A stretch of DNA of 64,000 nucleotides from Flammeovirgaceae bacterium UBA2786 (GTDB taxonomy: Bacteria > Bacteroidota > Bacteroidia > Cytophagales > Cyclobacteriaceae), in NCBI GenBank assembly GCA_002352225.1, contig DEIA01000022.1, positions 14,624 to 78,623 of the forward strand. The letters run 5' to 3'. Each line of letters begins with the position of its first letter. The first letter of the stretch is position 1. A model generated the notes under the pieces. The model saw nothing but the letters and a program-made list of their open reading frames with translations. It made no database searches and was not told the origin of the DNA. This document shows positions 25,601 to 34,558 of this stretch, one piece after another. Made by a program: the position numbers and the translations under genes.

Positions 25601-25663
25601 GTGCTTGATCTTGAAGACAGTTCTACTCAGAATAAAAAGACAGAAGCGAAGGCCGCTGCCTGA
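22658..25663 (+). CDS. secDF: Protein translocase SecDF fusion
   Basis: The 1001-residue protein fuses SecD and SecF, as is standard in Bacteroidota, and uses the proton motive force to pull exported proteins through SecYEG. The SecD half has the L-G-L-D-L-R-G-G-M-H motif near residue 85, a large periplasmic domain and a membrane block with M-G-M-A-V-D-A-N-V-L-I-Y-E-R. The SecF half starts near 680 with G-V-D-F-K-G-G-R and has I-G-Y-S-I-N-D-T-V-I-V-F-D-R. An upstream TTG at 22613 is open, but ATG at 22658 (M-R-N-K-G-F) is the family start. A strong intrinsic terminator follows. Confidence 0.95.
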   Translation: MRNKGFVVVLGIVITLLCLYYLSFTFVSQGVERDAIAYATDADGSLSLGKKQSYLDSVWNKPVYNLFGAEFTYKQVKENELSLGLDLRGGMHVVLEISPVDIIKGLSGDNQDPAFKTALEKARGLQKSSSDSYVNLFYKAFKDDNPDKSLAPLFTSAANKDRVKITDSDNTIVEFLNKEVDDAIDRSFTILKTRIDQFGTSQPNIQRLQEKGRIQIEIPGADNPQRVRKLLQGVARLEFWEVVEYTDPQLNQSLSAINDFIVREQNAAKALTTTPAEVKPATDTTSTKSALEQQLSQVRDSTVSSLDSLRLATTSPLLALMNPNFPFLYQVKDTSVINKLLKREEVRNLLPRSIGFFWDVKSDPKITPGVEDIQLNFVNLGRTGKPLLTGEVINDARQDFDENGRYAVSMNMNTNGAKSWAKITREAAAKQPQGRIAIVLDNFVYTAPTVNGEIPNGSSQISGNFELEEAKDLANVLKAGSLPAPTRIVEEAIVGPSLGKVAQDQGLISMAAGLGIVVLFMIAYYSKGGWVANISLLFNIFFILGILAQLKAALTLPGIAGIVLTMGMAVDANVLIYERIKEELALGRKIREAIDKGFSRAFTTIFDSNLTTMITAIALFVLGQGPLKGFAIVLMIGIATSFFSAVYISRVVIEWMVRRGDDAKISFDTPLARMVKRRPSFDFIAFRKKAYLFSGGVVVIGFILIAFQGLNMGVDFKGGRSYVVAFNQPVVATDMKVAISENFENTGVEVKNFGSDKVMKVTTSYLIDDESDEADDKVKSALIAGVENFKGVKYTASEAQLDDQHFIISSSSKVGATIADDIKGSAFEAAMASLILIFIYILVRFKRWTYSAGAIVATVHDTLFVVASFAIARVFGISFEVDQVFVAAILTVIGYSINDTVIVFDRIREYLGLGTTHDRAKVFNDAINGTLSRTLITSGTTLTVVVVLLLFGGEVLRGFSFALFIGIGIGTFSSIFIAAPVVLDLEDSSTQNKKTEAKAAA

Positions 25664-25683
25664 TACAAGGGTTAAGGTTCTTA

Positions 25684-25718
25684 AAAGGGGGTGGATTAAA
25701 TCCACCCCTTTGTTTTTT
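25684..25718 (+). terminator. Intrinsic terminator after secDF
   Basis: GGGGTGGAT and ATCCACCCC pair with a three-base loop, extended by AAA/TTT, and are followed by TTTGTTTTTT. It is a textbook rho-independent terminator 20 bases after the secDF stop. Confidence 0.9.
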
Positions 25719-25777
25719 ACAAACCTTCTAACAAAATTTTAATAGAGATTGCCTGGTAAGGGTTTAATTTTGGATCG

Positions 25778-26455
25778 ATGAAGATTCTTCTGATTGAGGA
25801 TGAGCGAAAAACCATTCAGTACATTAAAAAAGGACTGGAAGAAAACGGATATGAAGTAGATACTGCTGAGGATGGAAAAACCGGCCGTGCGCTGGGATTC
25901 AAGAATCAGTATAATCTTATTATTACCGACATTATCATGCCCGAAATAAGCGGAAAGGAACTATGCAAAGAATTACGGGCCGCAAAAATTGAAACTCCCA
26001 TATTAATGCTTACGGCATTAGCCGGTACCGATGATGTAGTAGAAGGTTTAGATAGCGGAGCTGATGATTATCTGTCGAAACCATTTGAGTTTAAAGAATT
26101 ACTGGCGCGCATTCGCACACTTACCAAACGCCAACCCAAACCCGGTAACGATAGTTATTTGCGCCTGGCCGATTTGGTTCTGGATTTAAATACCAAAAGT
26201 GTGGTACGGGCAGGAAAAAAGATAGAGTTAACATCTAAAGAGTTTGCCCTAATGGAATATTTTCTGCGCAACCAGGGCCGGGTAATCCCTCGTGCAGAGC
26301 TCTCCAAACATGTTTGGAATGTAGATTTTGATACCGGAACCAACATGGTTGAGGTTTATGTGAATTACCTGCGCAAAAAAGTAGACCGGGATTTTGATGT
26401 TAAGCTAATTCATACGCAATTTGGGATGGGCTATATCTTAAGAGAGCCTACCTGA
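25778..26455 (+). CDS. OmpR/PhoB-family response regulator
   Basis: The 225-residue protein has a receiver domain with phospho-acceptor D51 (I-I-T-D-I-I-M-P), the T/A switch residue in L-M-L-T-A and K101 in L-S-K-P-F. This is followed by a winged-helix DNA-binding domain (about 130-222) ending Y-I-L-R-E. It closely resembles CusR-like regulators of Bacteroidota. The sensor kinase gene begins five bases after its stop and forms its partner. Targets are not evident from the sequence. Confidence 0.92.
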   Translation: MKILLIEDERKTIQYIKKGLEENGYEVDTAEDGKTGRALGFKNQYNLIITDIIMPEISGKELCKELRAAKIETPILMLTALAGTDDVVEGLDSGADDYLSKPFEFKELLARIRTLTKRQPKPGNDSYLRLADLVLDLNTKSVVRAGKKIELTSKEFALMEYFLRNQGRVIPRAELSKHVWNVDFDTGTNMVEVYVNYLRKKVDRDFDVKLIHTQFGMGYILREPT

Positions 26456-26459
26456 TCCT

Positions 26460-27836
26460 GTGCAAATACGAACCCGACTCACCCTTCAGTTCACCTTATG
26501 GGTAAGCACAATTGTGTTGCTTTCGTTTCTGGCTATTTATCTTTTTTCAAAACAACTGGCTGAACAGGATTTTGCCCGCAGGCTTAGAGAAAAAGCCATT
26601 ACATCGGCTATTCTGCTAATTAAAGTAGATCAGGTAGATACCATACTGCTAAAAATTATTGATCGCGCCAAGCGCGATAACCTTTTTCGCGAGCGCATTC
26701 GCGTATATGACCAGGCCGATAAAGAAATCTATGCCAGTGGCGATACCATGAAGTTGCCCATAAGTCAGCAGGTAATCGAAAAGATAAAACATGAGGGTGA
26801 ACAGCATACAGTGTACAATGAATTTACAGTGGCCGGTATTCCGTTTAACGATCGGGGTACAAACTATACCATTGTAGCTTCAGCCGAAGATGTAATTGGC
26901 TACAATCGGTTGGTAGATTTAAGACGCCTTTTAACGGCCTTGATTGTAATTGTAATCGGGTTGGTTTTTGTTTCAGGATGGATTTACTCGGGCCGCGCGT
27001 TGCGCCCTATCCAAAAAATTATTGCCAATGTTCAAAACATCTCTCCACAAAATCTTTCGCAACGCCTTGAAATAAGCCCATACCCGGATGAAATGGGAAA
27101 ACTGATTTTGATTTTTAATGGACTGTTAACGCGCATCGAAAATGCGTTCAAACTTCAGAAAATGTTTGTGTCTAATGTATCGCACGAACTTAAAAATCCG
27201 CTTACCAATATTACCTCGCAACTGGAAGTAACATTGTTGAATGAACGATCGCAGGAAGAATATCAGCATACAATAGAATCGGTTTTAGACGATATTAAAA
27301 GCCTGAACCATCTATCGGTAAGTTTGCTTGACCTGGCACGGCTTACGCACGACTCCGATACATTTACAATGGCCGAAGTTCGGTTAGATGAAATTCTGTG
27401 GGATGCACGCGAACGGGTTCAGGCTATTGACCATGCTTACAAAGTAGAGGTAGCCATAAAAGATATGCCCGAAGACGAAAGCCGGTTATTGGTAAACGGT
27501 AATCCCCACTTGCTTAAAACGGCTTTTCAAAACATAATAGAGAATGCCTGCAAGTTTTCTGAAGATGGCCGTGCAGAAGTGGTACTAAGTTGTAAAACCA
27601 ATGAGTTATTGGTAGAGGTGGTTGATCGGGGGCCTGGTATTGAAAGAAAGGATATTGAAAATGTTTTTCAGCCCTTTTTCAGAACCGATGCTACTTCTAA
27701 AGTAAAAGGCTATGGTGTGGGGTTGTCGCTAAGCCAACGTATAATTTCCATTCATAAAGGCAAAATTAAAATCGAATCAAACCCGGGTGTTGGTACGCGT
27801 ATTTCGGTCGTGCTTTTACCCGCACACGGTTTCTAA
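26460..27836 (+). CDS. Sensor histidine kinase, partner of the 25778 regulator
   Basis: The 458-residue protein has two membrane segments (about 12-30 and 158-175) around a roughly 125-residue periplasmic sensor, and a HAMP domain (178-230). The HisKA phospho-acceptor is H242 in S-N-V-S-H-E-L-K-N-P. Its ATPase domain has the N box E-N-A-C-K-F-S and G boxes D-R-G-P-G-I and G-Y-G-V-G-L-S. Translation starts at a GTG five bases after the regulator stop, so both genes form a tight operon. The signal sensed is unknown; the architecture resembles CusS-type kinases. Confidence 0.92.
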   Translation: MQIRTRLTLQFTLWVSTIVLLSFLAIYLFSKQLAEQDFARRLREKAITSAILLIKVDQVDTILLKIIDRAKRDNLFRERIRVYDQADKEIYASGDTMKLPISQQVIEKIKHEGEQHTVYNEFTVAGIPFNDRGTNYTIVASAEDVIGYNRLVDLRRLLTALIVIVIGLVFVSGWIYSGRALRPIQKIIANVQNISPQNLSQRLEISPYPDEMGKLILIFNGLLTRIENAFKLQKMFVSNVSHELKNPLTNITSQLEVTLLNERSQEEYQHTIESVLDDIKSLNHLSVSLLDLARLTHDSDTFTMAEVRLDEILWDARERVQAIDHAYKVEVAIKDMPEDESRLLVNGNPHLLKTAFQNIIENACKFSEDGRAEVVLSCKTNELLVEVVDRGPGIERKDIENVFQPFFRTDATSKVKGYGVGLSLSQRIISIHKGKIKIESNPGVGTRISVVLLPAHGF

Positions 27837-27940
27837 TTCCTTTCTAATCGTTTGCTAAGCCGAAGCTAGGTGTGCACGGTTAAATTTGTTACATAGTTTT
27901 TTTCTAGGTTGTTTGAGTTTAGAACTAGTTAACAGGTTTC

Positions 27941-28028
27941 GGTGGAAGAGCAAGTATAATCAAACGTAAGCCAACTAATGATTAAGTTCTCTTCCTGAAA
28001 TGGGGCTCGCAAGGGTCCCATTTTTTTT
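27941..28028 (+). ncRNA. Possible small structured RNA or 3' UTR
   Basis: GGAAGAG (27944-27950) pairs with CTCTTCC (27989-27995) over a 38-base loop. A second hairpin with T-run follows directly (27998-28028). Two consecutive stems ending in a terminator suggest a discrete small RNA, or a structured 3' end of the kinase mRNA. No RNA family was recognised. Confidence 0.3.
27998..28028. terminator. Terminator between the kinase gene and gldH
   Basis: AAATGGG (27998-28004) and CCCATTT (28017-28023) form a stem with a 12-base loop, followed by a run of eight T on the plus strand. It separates the convergent kinase and gldH genes and would stop plus-strand transcripts most efficiently. Confidence 0.75.
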
Positions 28029-28030
28029 GA

Positions 28031-28501
28031 TCATTTTTTCGAAGAAATTTCTACGCGCAATCCAATAGCGAGTACCCCGGCTACTGTATCCTGCCGGTTT
28101 TCCTGTTGTAAAGTAAATTTATATTTGCCACGTTGTGCAAAGGTGTATTCGGGTAACACCACAAAACGATGATCGTACACATCGCCCAATCCACTTCGGC
28201 CCAGGGGTTCGCCATCTTTTTCAAATAAGTAATTCGAAACAAGTTTATGAACTAAAACGGCACCGGTCGAATCGGCTAATTGATATTGAACAAAGATGCG
28301 TTGCCACGGATAATCAAGCGAATTTCGTACTTCATAGTACAGGTTGTACGGTTGTTGTGTATCGGTTATTTCAAATTCAAAACTTACAGGCTCCTGAACG
28401 CTCCATGCGCGCTCTTTAAATTCAACGTAGTTTTCAAAAACACGACTGCTATCACAAGCAGTAAGTAAAACAGTAGCCAAACAGAAAAGTAAAAATCTCA
28501 T
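28031..28501 (-). CDS. gldH: Gliding motility lipoprotein GldH
   Basis: The 156-residue protein has a signal peptide with lipobox L-L-T-A-C (Cys16) and the GldH-specific mature region, including N-Y-V-E-F-K-E-R-A-W near the N-terminus and Y-E-V-R-N. GldH is a lipoprotein needed for gliding in Flavobacterium. The gene overlaps ricT by four bases and is translated from the same message; the ricT-gldH pairing is conserved in Bacteroidota. Gliding and T9SS components elsewhere in the window (PorT, PorE-like) fit this assignment. Confidence 0.85.
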   Translation of the reverse strand: MRFLLFCLATVLLTACDSSRVFENYVEFKERAWSVQEPVSFEFEITDTQQPYNLYYEVRNSLDYPWQRIFVQYQLADSTGAVLVHKLVSNYLFEKDGEPLGRSGLGDVYDHRFVVLPEYTFAQRGKYKFTLQQENRQDTVAGVLAIGLRVEISSKK

Positions 28502-29685
28502 CGTGGGGTTGGTCCTTTGGGATTACGGGGCTGTGGGTTTCGGTTTTGATTTTGTTGCTGAGGATTTTTTTTATCGCGATTGCGATTTTTGCTCCGCTTT
28601 TTCTTCTTCGATTTGTTCTGATATTTTTTGTCGAGATTTTCGAGATCGCTATTTAATTTAGTTACCGGTACTTTAGCCTCAACTTCATCGGCCAGCAGGG
28701 TAGCCGGTTTTTTACCAGCACGATTAAGCACCAGAATTTCGTTTACACGATCGATGTTTACCGGGTACCAGGTATTTTCTTCCTTATACCCAAACCACAT
28801 AATACGTCTGAAGATATCAGTCTTTTGCAATCGCGCTTCGCCTTGCTCTGTCAGTAAGGGAGCTTCTATTTCGGGTATGCCCTTTAAGGCTTCCATGTAT
28901 GTTTCTAACTCGTAGTTAAGGCAGCATTTTAAGCGCCCGCATTGACCCGAAAGTTTGCTTGGATTAAGCGAGAGGTTTTGGTACCGGGCAGCACTAGTCG
29001 CCACGTTTTTAAAATCGCTAAGCCAGGTAGAGCAACAGAGTTCGCGACCGCAAACACCAATACCGCCCAGGCGGCCAGCTTCCTGGCGCAAACTAATCTG
29101 TCGCATTTCCACACGCACCTTAAATTCGCCTGCCAAAATCTTTATCAACTCACGAAAATCAACGCGGTCTTCAGCTGAATAAAAAAAAGTTGCTTTTGTA
29201 TTATCGGCCTGGTATTCTACATCCGATAGTTTCATGTTCAACTTAAGCTGTTGAATGATTTCGCGGGTACGATAGAGAGTAGGCAAATCCCGTTTTTTAA
29301 CCTCTTCGTGCTTCTCAGAATCTTTTTGAGTAGCTACCCGATAAATTTTTTTGATTTCATCGTCATTGGCTACCTTTTTCTTTTGCATTTGCAAACGAAC
29401 CAACTCGCCCTGTAACGACACATGCCCCAGGTGATGGCCGGTGGTTGATTCTACAATAATAGCATCGCCCGTAGTAAGCGATAGTTTATCGGTATTGCGG
29501 TAAAAATCTTTACGGCCATTTTTAAAGCGGACTTCAACAACCGGAAATTTATCCTGCACAGGCATATCCATGTTAGATAGCCAGTCGAACACATTCATTT
29601 TATTGCAACCGCCTGTGCCGCAGGCTCCGTTATTGTCACATCCCGAAACCTTCCCGCCTTTACTTGTGCCACATGCACATCCCAT
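28498..29685 (-). CDS. ricT: PSP1-domain protein RicT
   Basis: The 395-residue protein starts with a cysteine-rich leader (C3, C5, C16, C22 and C27), then a PSP1 domain. Further cysteine clusters lie in G-R-E-L-C-C-S-T-W and C-G-R-L-K-C-C-L-N-Y. RicT (YaaT) is part of the Fe-S-containing Ric complex that modulates RNase Y activity in Firmicutes; in Bacteroidota the role is less clear. The last 60 residues are K, R, N and Q-rich and probably unstructured. The gene is followed by gldH with a four-base overlap and preceded by purD on the same strand. Confidence 0.85.
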   Translation of the reverse strand: MGCACGTSKGGKVSGCDNNGACGTGGCNKMNVFDWLSNMDMPVQDKFPVVEVRFKNGRKDFYRNTDKLSLTTGDAIIVESTTGHHLGHVSLQGELVRLQMQKKKVANDDEIKKIYRVATQKDSEKHEEVKKRDLPTLYRTREIIQQLKLNMKLSDVEYQADNTKATFFYSAEDRVDFRELIKILAGEFKVRVEMRQISLRQEAGRLGGIGVCGRELCCSTWLSDFKNVATSAARYQNLSLNPSKLSGQCGRLKCCLNYELETYMEALKGIPEIEAPLLTEQGEARLQKTDIFRRIMWFGYKEENTWYPVNIDRVNEILVLNRAGKKPATLLADEVEAKVPVTKLNSDLENLDKKYQNKSKKKKRSKNRNRDKKNPQQQNQNRNPQPRNPKGPTPR

Positions 29686-29756
29686 TGCGTTTCTGTTTAG
29701 ATTAAACCTTAAAGGTAGAAGGTAATGCGGGCATTGGCAAACCTAAAATTGGAGAG

Positions 29757-31052
29757 TTAAATGCCCTTATTTTTCTCTATCTGTGCCAGATCGCGGCTAA
29801 TGTCTTTGCGCCAGTATGCATCTTTCCACGAAATTTTGTTTACCGTTTCATAGGCTTGTTGGGCGGCTCCTTCAAGCGTAGGAGCATTGCCTGTAATGGC
29901 CAGCACACGACCACCGTTAGTAATAACCTGACTGCCTTTACGGGATGTGCCTGCGTGAAACACATGGGCCTGAGCAGAATCCAGCCCGGAAATAACATGG
30001 CCTTTTTCAAAGTGATCGGGGTAACCGCCCGAAGCCATAATTACAGTAACCGCATAGTGCGGATTAATCTGAATTTTTTTGTCTTTGAGTTCGCCTTTTG
30101 CACATGCTTTTAACAAGGCTACCAGATCGGAATCAATACGTGTCATTACGGCTTCCGTTTCCGGATCGCCCATGCGGGCATTGTATTCAATTACATAGGG
30201 CTCGCCTTTAATATTCATTAACCCGATAAAGATGAAGCCCTTATAGGCAATTCCATCTTTCTTCAGCCCTGCTATGGTTGGTATTATTACCTGTGTTTCT
30301 ACTTTTTTCATAAATGCCTGATCGGCAAATACAACAGGAGAAACAGCGCCCATACCCCCGGTGTTGGGGCCCGTATCGCCATCGCCAATGCGTTTGTAAT
30401 CTTTGGCTTCGGGTAACACCACGTAGTGCTCGCCATCAGTAAGAACAAAAACCGATAATTCGATTCCATCCAAAAATTCTTCGATTAATACTTTTGTACT
30501 GGCCTCACCAAATTTTTTATGCACCAGCATTTCGGTAATGGCTTGTTTGGCTTCGGATATGGAGGATGAAATAATTACACCCTTACCCGCAGCAAGACCA
30601 TCGGCTTTTAATACAATGGGTGCCTGGCAGCCATCCAGATAAGATAGGGCTTGATTGCTTTCATCAGCTGTAAATGTTTTAGCTTTTGCTGTGGGCACCC
30701 CGTGCCGAACCATAAATTGTTTTGAAAAATCTTTGCTGCCTTCCAGTTGGGCACCTGTTTTACCCGGCCCTACCAACAAGATAGATTGTAATTGAGGATG
30801 AGTTTCAAAGTAATCGCGAATACCCAGTACCAGGGGAGTTTCGGGGCCTACCACCACCAAATCAATTTTCTTTTCAATACAAAAGGAGCCGATACGATCG
30901 AAGTCATCGGCTGCTATAGCCACATTTTCGCCTGCAGTGCTGGTGCCTGCGTTGCCCGGGGCAATAAACAGGGTGCTGCATAATGTGCTTTGACGTATTT
31001 TTCGGGCAAGTGCATGCTCGCGACCTCCGCTTCCTAATATTAGAATATTCAT
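29757..31052 (-). CDS. purD: Phosphoribosylamine-glycine ligase
   Basis: The 431-residue enzyme joins glycine to 5-phosphoribosylamine in de novo purine synthesis. The N-terminal G-S-G-G-R-E-H motif, a central ATP-grasp domain with K-D-F-S and G-L-A-A-G-K-G-V, the N-T-G-G-M-G-A-V-S-P loop and the E-Y-N-A-R-M-G-D-P-E-T-E motif are all present. Length is normal for the family. It lies 71 bases upstream of ricT on the minus strand. It is cytosolic and not part of an obvious pur cluster here. Confidence 0.95.
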   Translation of the reverse strand: MNILILGSGGREHALARKIRQSTLCSTLFIAPGNAGTSTAGENVAIAADDFDRIGSFCIEKKIDLVVVGPETPLVLGIRDYFETHPQLQSILLVGPGKTGAQLEGSKDFSKQFMVRHGVPTAKAKTFTADESNQALSYLDGCQAPIVLKADGLAAGKGVIISSSISEAKQAITEMLVHKKFGEASTKVLIEEFLDGIELSVFVLTDGEHYVVLPEAKDYKRIGDGDTGPNTGGMGAVSPVVFADQAFMKKVETQVIIPTIAGLKKDGIAYKGFIFIGLMNIKGEPYVIEYNARMGDPETEAVMTRIDSDLVALLKACAKGELKDKKIQINPHYAVTVIMASGGYPDHFEKGHVISGLDSAQAHVFHAGTSRKGSQVITNGGRVLAITGNAPTLEGAAQQAYETVNKISWKDAYWRKDISRDLAQIEKNKGI

Positions 31053-31200
31053 GAAATCAATTAAAGCTCAAATATAATTGAAAGTATAGTTGACCGATAG
31101 AGGAAATCCATGCAAAAAAAGGAATGCTTTGATTACGATCTATTCTATCTGATATTTTCCTGACAAATTCCTTTGCGCATCATTCAAAAGGAATTTCTTT

Positions 31201-32865
31201 TTATTTCGGTATTCTTTTTCCTGCAATAAACACCCACGGTTGGTTCGTATCGGGTGCGGAGAATAAATTATTGTTTGTCGTAATGCCGTCTGACTGAAAA
31301 ACGCCTGTTACCGGATTGAACCAATAGTAAGGCATGTTTGCAGGAATGTTCTGTATCGAAATACTTCCGCCTGTATTCAGGTAAGCGATGTAAAACATAC
31401 CTTCTTTTGCCAACAGAGGCTGGTTGTTTTCTGTAAGATCCCATCTTCTTTCCATGTCTTTAAAATCAAAACCCTGAAAGGCATGGGCTATTGAACCTAC
31501 GTACTGACTCCCCTCAAAATCTAATGCTTCTTGCCACGAGTAAGGTGCGTTTGTCCATTCTTCCCACCCTGGTTCATGGGGTGAAATTTTCCATTGCCAT
31601 AAACACACAGCACCATACACTACGCCCATTGTGCCTCCATGCATCAATTCGTTCCAGGCATCTTCTCCCTGCCACCAACCCAGGCCATGTTTGCCTTCAT
31701 TCATTTTTTCGTATGTGGGCTCGCCATTCATAACAGCTTTGGTGGGTTTATTATCGTACATTTTTTCTACTTTATGATACAGGTGTTTTCCATCGTGCCC
31801 GGTTTGTGCCCATTGAAAATCTAACCACGCAGCGTCCTGATGCTTACGGTTGTAATGAAAGCAATGTAAACTGTCGGCCGATGTTGCCCAACTTGCCAGA
31901 AAATCATCGCAGGGATTATAATGTAAACCTGTGGGTTGTTTATAGGCATCCCATTCTTCCAGCATTTCGCCTGCAGGTATTACACCGGGGGCATCGCTAT
32001 GGCCATCTAAACTCAGTAACCAGCAAACAGGCTTACTTCCATATCTTGCCAAAAGATATTTAACAAAACGGGCATACTCATCGCCCAAAGCAGTTGGCCC
32101 CAATGAGTTTTTTCCTTTCCATCCGTAGCCGTGTGCTAAGGGTGCAAACACAGGTATTATTTCATGATCGTGTAAAACTGAAAGAAGAGAATCCAGGGTT
32201 TGAAAATAGGAGGGGTTGAGTTTATTCAAATGACCTTCCGGTATATCATCAAAAGCACGGGCAAATCCTTCTGTTGTATTTCGGGTTTCGGGCCCCTCTG
32301 CTTTTTGATCGGGCTGTACGGCAATCAGTAATGCTGTGTTGAAGCCTTTCTTCTGCCGGTTAGCAGCATAAATTTTTACCTGATCTACAGTAGCCCGATA
32401 TGGTAAAGACCAGGGGGTGTCGCCAACCATTAACATCGAAGTTCCATCGGCATACACAATATTTCTTCTGCCGGAAGACATGCGTAACAATCCGTGTTTT
32501 ATCAGGTTGTGGGTTCCTGTGTATGGAACAGAAAGTAATTCTCCCGATTGATAAAGACCTTTATCATTTGACGAAGCGTAAGTTTGCCAACTCCATTTCT
32601 GATCTGCATCGGGCGGAGCGAAGCGCATCTTCCAAACATGGCCGCCATCCCAAAAGGCTGGTCGTATCAGGCTATCGCCTTTTTCATTTACAAACCATGC
32701 CCATACATCAATATCGGTATAAGGGTTAATGTATTTTTTATCCGATTGAATCCTGATTTCATAGCTCGTCCATTGCGGAACAGATATTGGGTTGTTTGAA
32801 TGGCAACCTAAAACAAAGAGCAGTATTGTTAAGAACCATATTGTATCCGGATTCTTTTTCTTCAT
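31201..32865 (-). CDS. DUF4038/DUF5060 glycoside hydrolase, apiosidase-like lipoprotein
   Basis: The 554-residue lipoprotein (lipobox F-V-L-G-C, Cys21) has an N-terminal DUF5060 beta domain (about 30-110), a TIM-barrel DUF4038 apiosidase-like domain (about 120-430) and a C-terminal small beta domain. Candidate catalytic acids lie in the barrel near G-E-P-T-Y-E and L-D-G-H-S-D. Relatives act on plant or algal side-chain sugars such as apiose. The gene is preceded 53 bases upstream by a second hydrolase on the same strand, and the pair follows a LytS/LytTR system that could regulate it. Confidence 0.75.
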   Translation of the reverse strand: MKKKNPDTIWFLTILLFVLGCHSNNPISVPQWTSYEIRIQSDKKYINPYTDIDVWAWFVNEKGDSLIRPAFWDGGHVWKMRFAPPDADQKWSWQTYASSNDKGLYQSGELLSVPYTGTHNLIKHGLLRMSSGRRNIVYADGTSMLMVGDTPWSLPYRATVDQVKIYAANRQKKGFNTALLIAVQPDQKAEGPETRNTTEGFARAFDDIPEGHLNKLNPSYFQTLDSLLSVLHDHEIIPVFAPLAHGYGWKGKNSLGPTALGDEYARFVKYLLARYGSKPVCWLLSLDGHSDAPGVIPAGEMLEEWDAYKQPTGLHYNPCDDFLASWATSADSLHCFHYNRKHQDAAWLDFQWAQTGHDGKHLYHKVEKMYDNKPTKAVMNGEPTYEKMNEGKHGLGWWQGEDAWNELMHGGTMGVVYGAVCLWQWKISPHEPGWEEWTNAPYSWQEALDFEGSQYVGSIAHAFQGFDFKDMERRWDLTENNQPLLAKEGMFYIAYLNTGGSISIQNIPANMPYYWFNPVTGVFQSDGITTNNNLFSAPDTNQPWVFIAGKRIPK

Positions 32866-32918
32866 GGTTGCGAAGGAGTTGTTTGATTGTGTTTAACTTC
32901 CATTAATTACCGGGTACG

Positions 32919-34409
32919 TTATTTTGCTTTCAGGTACAACACGGCATCCATTGATGTAGGGGCTTCAATGGCAACAAAGTATCCGCCTTTAATGGTTGCC
33001 GGGGCTTTAACTAGTTGGTTTAAGGAAGGGATAAACCATTCGATGCTCAATTCACCATCCACATCGGATAGATCAATGGTAGCGGTAGTTGTAAAATGCG
33101 GATAATAAACCAGGTATTCTTTTCCGGGGTTTGCCAGACAATAGCGGGTAGAAGTAATGTCTGCCCTTGGTTTCATATTTTTTAGGTCTACTCGTTTAGC
33201 TATTGTATTAATGTATCCCATGTTATCTCTTAAAGGACCATAGTCTGGAAAATTTTTGTCGAGCCGGATAATTTCGCCTGTTGTAAAAGCCCAGTCCATT
33301 TCTTTAGTTGTCATTTTACCGGGCAAAGGTTTCCAGGTATCCATAAAGATTGGATTTAAACCACGCATAAAACTTTTCCATGCCCATACATAATGGCCGC
33401 CATATCCCCAAAGATGATCGGTATCAATAATACAAACTTTGTTGGCTTTATTTACGGGAGGGTTGGTGCCATACTCATCTACCATAACAGAACCGGATAC
33501 AGCCCAGGCTTGTGGTTCCCATACTGGCGAGATATAATCTGCGGGGCTATCCCACAGTAACTTATTAAGCATAGGAGGACCAACCCGGTTACCTAATCCA
33601 ACCATGTGCTGTTTAGGCATCTTTTTTTCAACTTCTTTTATGTAGTTGATAATATGATAACACCATTCTACCGTTCCGCCCTCGTTAATTATTTCGTATA
33701 GAACATTATCAAGATCGTTAACGGTTTCGATTACTTTTTTTACATATGCTTCCTGCCGGGCAAGTACACTCTTATTATCAAGACTGTGTAAGGTTGGTAG
33801 TCCTTCCTTATCAATGCCTTTGTCTTTTACATCTACACCATTCACATTGTTTTTTGTGTGGTACGGATGCGAATGGAACGGGTCTGCTCCTTTAATACCT
33901 CCTTTGTTTAAACTCCATCCTTGAAACAGCATAACTGAAACATAGATTCCTCTTTTACCAGCATCGATTACCCGTTCTCTTATTCTTTTAAAATAATCTT
34001 CATTCCATTTATCCAAATTAAACTTAGGGTTACCATCAAAGGCTTTGTCTTTGCCAGTTCGCAGGTAAGGCATTGGCTCAATAGTAATAGGCATACTAGA
34101 CCAGGAAGCACCGTAAGGGTGTTCCCAAACCCAAAAGCGCATGAAGTTATGATTCTTGCTTTCCATCATATCCAGATACTCTTTCCAGTTAAGTTTCGGT
34201 ATGTTTTCTTCAGAGGAAATATCCTGAAAATTTTCCCAGGTATGGGAGCCTGTAAGGAAGATAGCGTTGCCGCTGTTATCGGTGAAATAGTTAGGGTTTA
34301 TAGCAAAATACTTTAAAGGCCCATTGATAGAAGGCGATAATTCTACCGTTTGTGAAAAAGCGTGCAGAAGGGCGAAAACTAAAATGGTTGTTACTAAAGA
34401 GTGTCTCAT
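32919..34409 (-). CDS. DUF6298-like TIM-barrel glycoside hydrolase
   Basis: The 496-residue secreted protein starts at M-R-H-S-L with a signal peptide ending near A-F-S-Q. A longer frame opens at 34490, but it adds 27 residues before this signal sequence. The barrel contains N-F-M-R-F-W-V-W-E-H, E-I-I-N-E-G-G, P-Q-A-W and V-D-E-Y-G-T, consistent with acid/base and nucleophile carboxylates of a clan A glycosidase. The substrate is unknown. It precedes the DUF4038 gene by 53 bases and is likely its operon partner. Confidence 0.7.
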   Translation of the reverse strand: MRHSLVTTILVFALLHAFSQTVELSPSINGPLKYFAINPNYFTDNSGNAIFLTGSHTWENFQDISSEENIPKLNWKEYLDMMESKNHNFMRFWVWEHPYGASWSSMPITIEPMPYLRTGKDKAFDGNPKFNLDKWNEDYFKRIRERVIDAGKRGIYVSVMLFQGWSLNKGGIKGADPFHSHPYHTKNNVNGVDVKDKGIDKEGLPTLHSLDNKSVLARQEAYVKKVIETVNDLDNVLYEIINEGGTVEWCYHIINYIKEVEKKMPKQHMVGLGNRVGPPMLNKLLWDSPADYISPVWEPQAWAVSGSVMVDEYGTNPPVNKANKVCIIDTDHLWGYGGHYVWAWKSFMRGLNPIFMDTWKPLPGKMTTKEMDWAFTTGEIIRLDKNFPDYGPLRDNMGYINTIAKRVDLKNMKPRADITSTRYCLANPGKEYLVYYPHFTTTATIDLSDVDGELSIEWFIPSLNQLVKAPATIKGGYFVAIEAPTSMDAVLYLKAK

Positions 34410-34558
34410 TATGCTATTGGTAAATGGGGCAATTATCAAAAGTATCTTTGCGATAATAAGATAAGTTTTTTTCAGTGTAAATGAAAACACGATTTTGTAA
34501 CTCCAGCGAGTAACGAATATCCCTGTAGGAATCAGCTTTATTGAAGCATGAACAGCGC

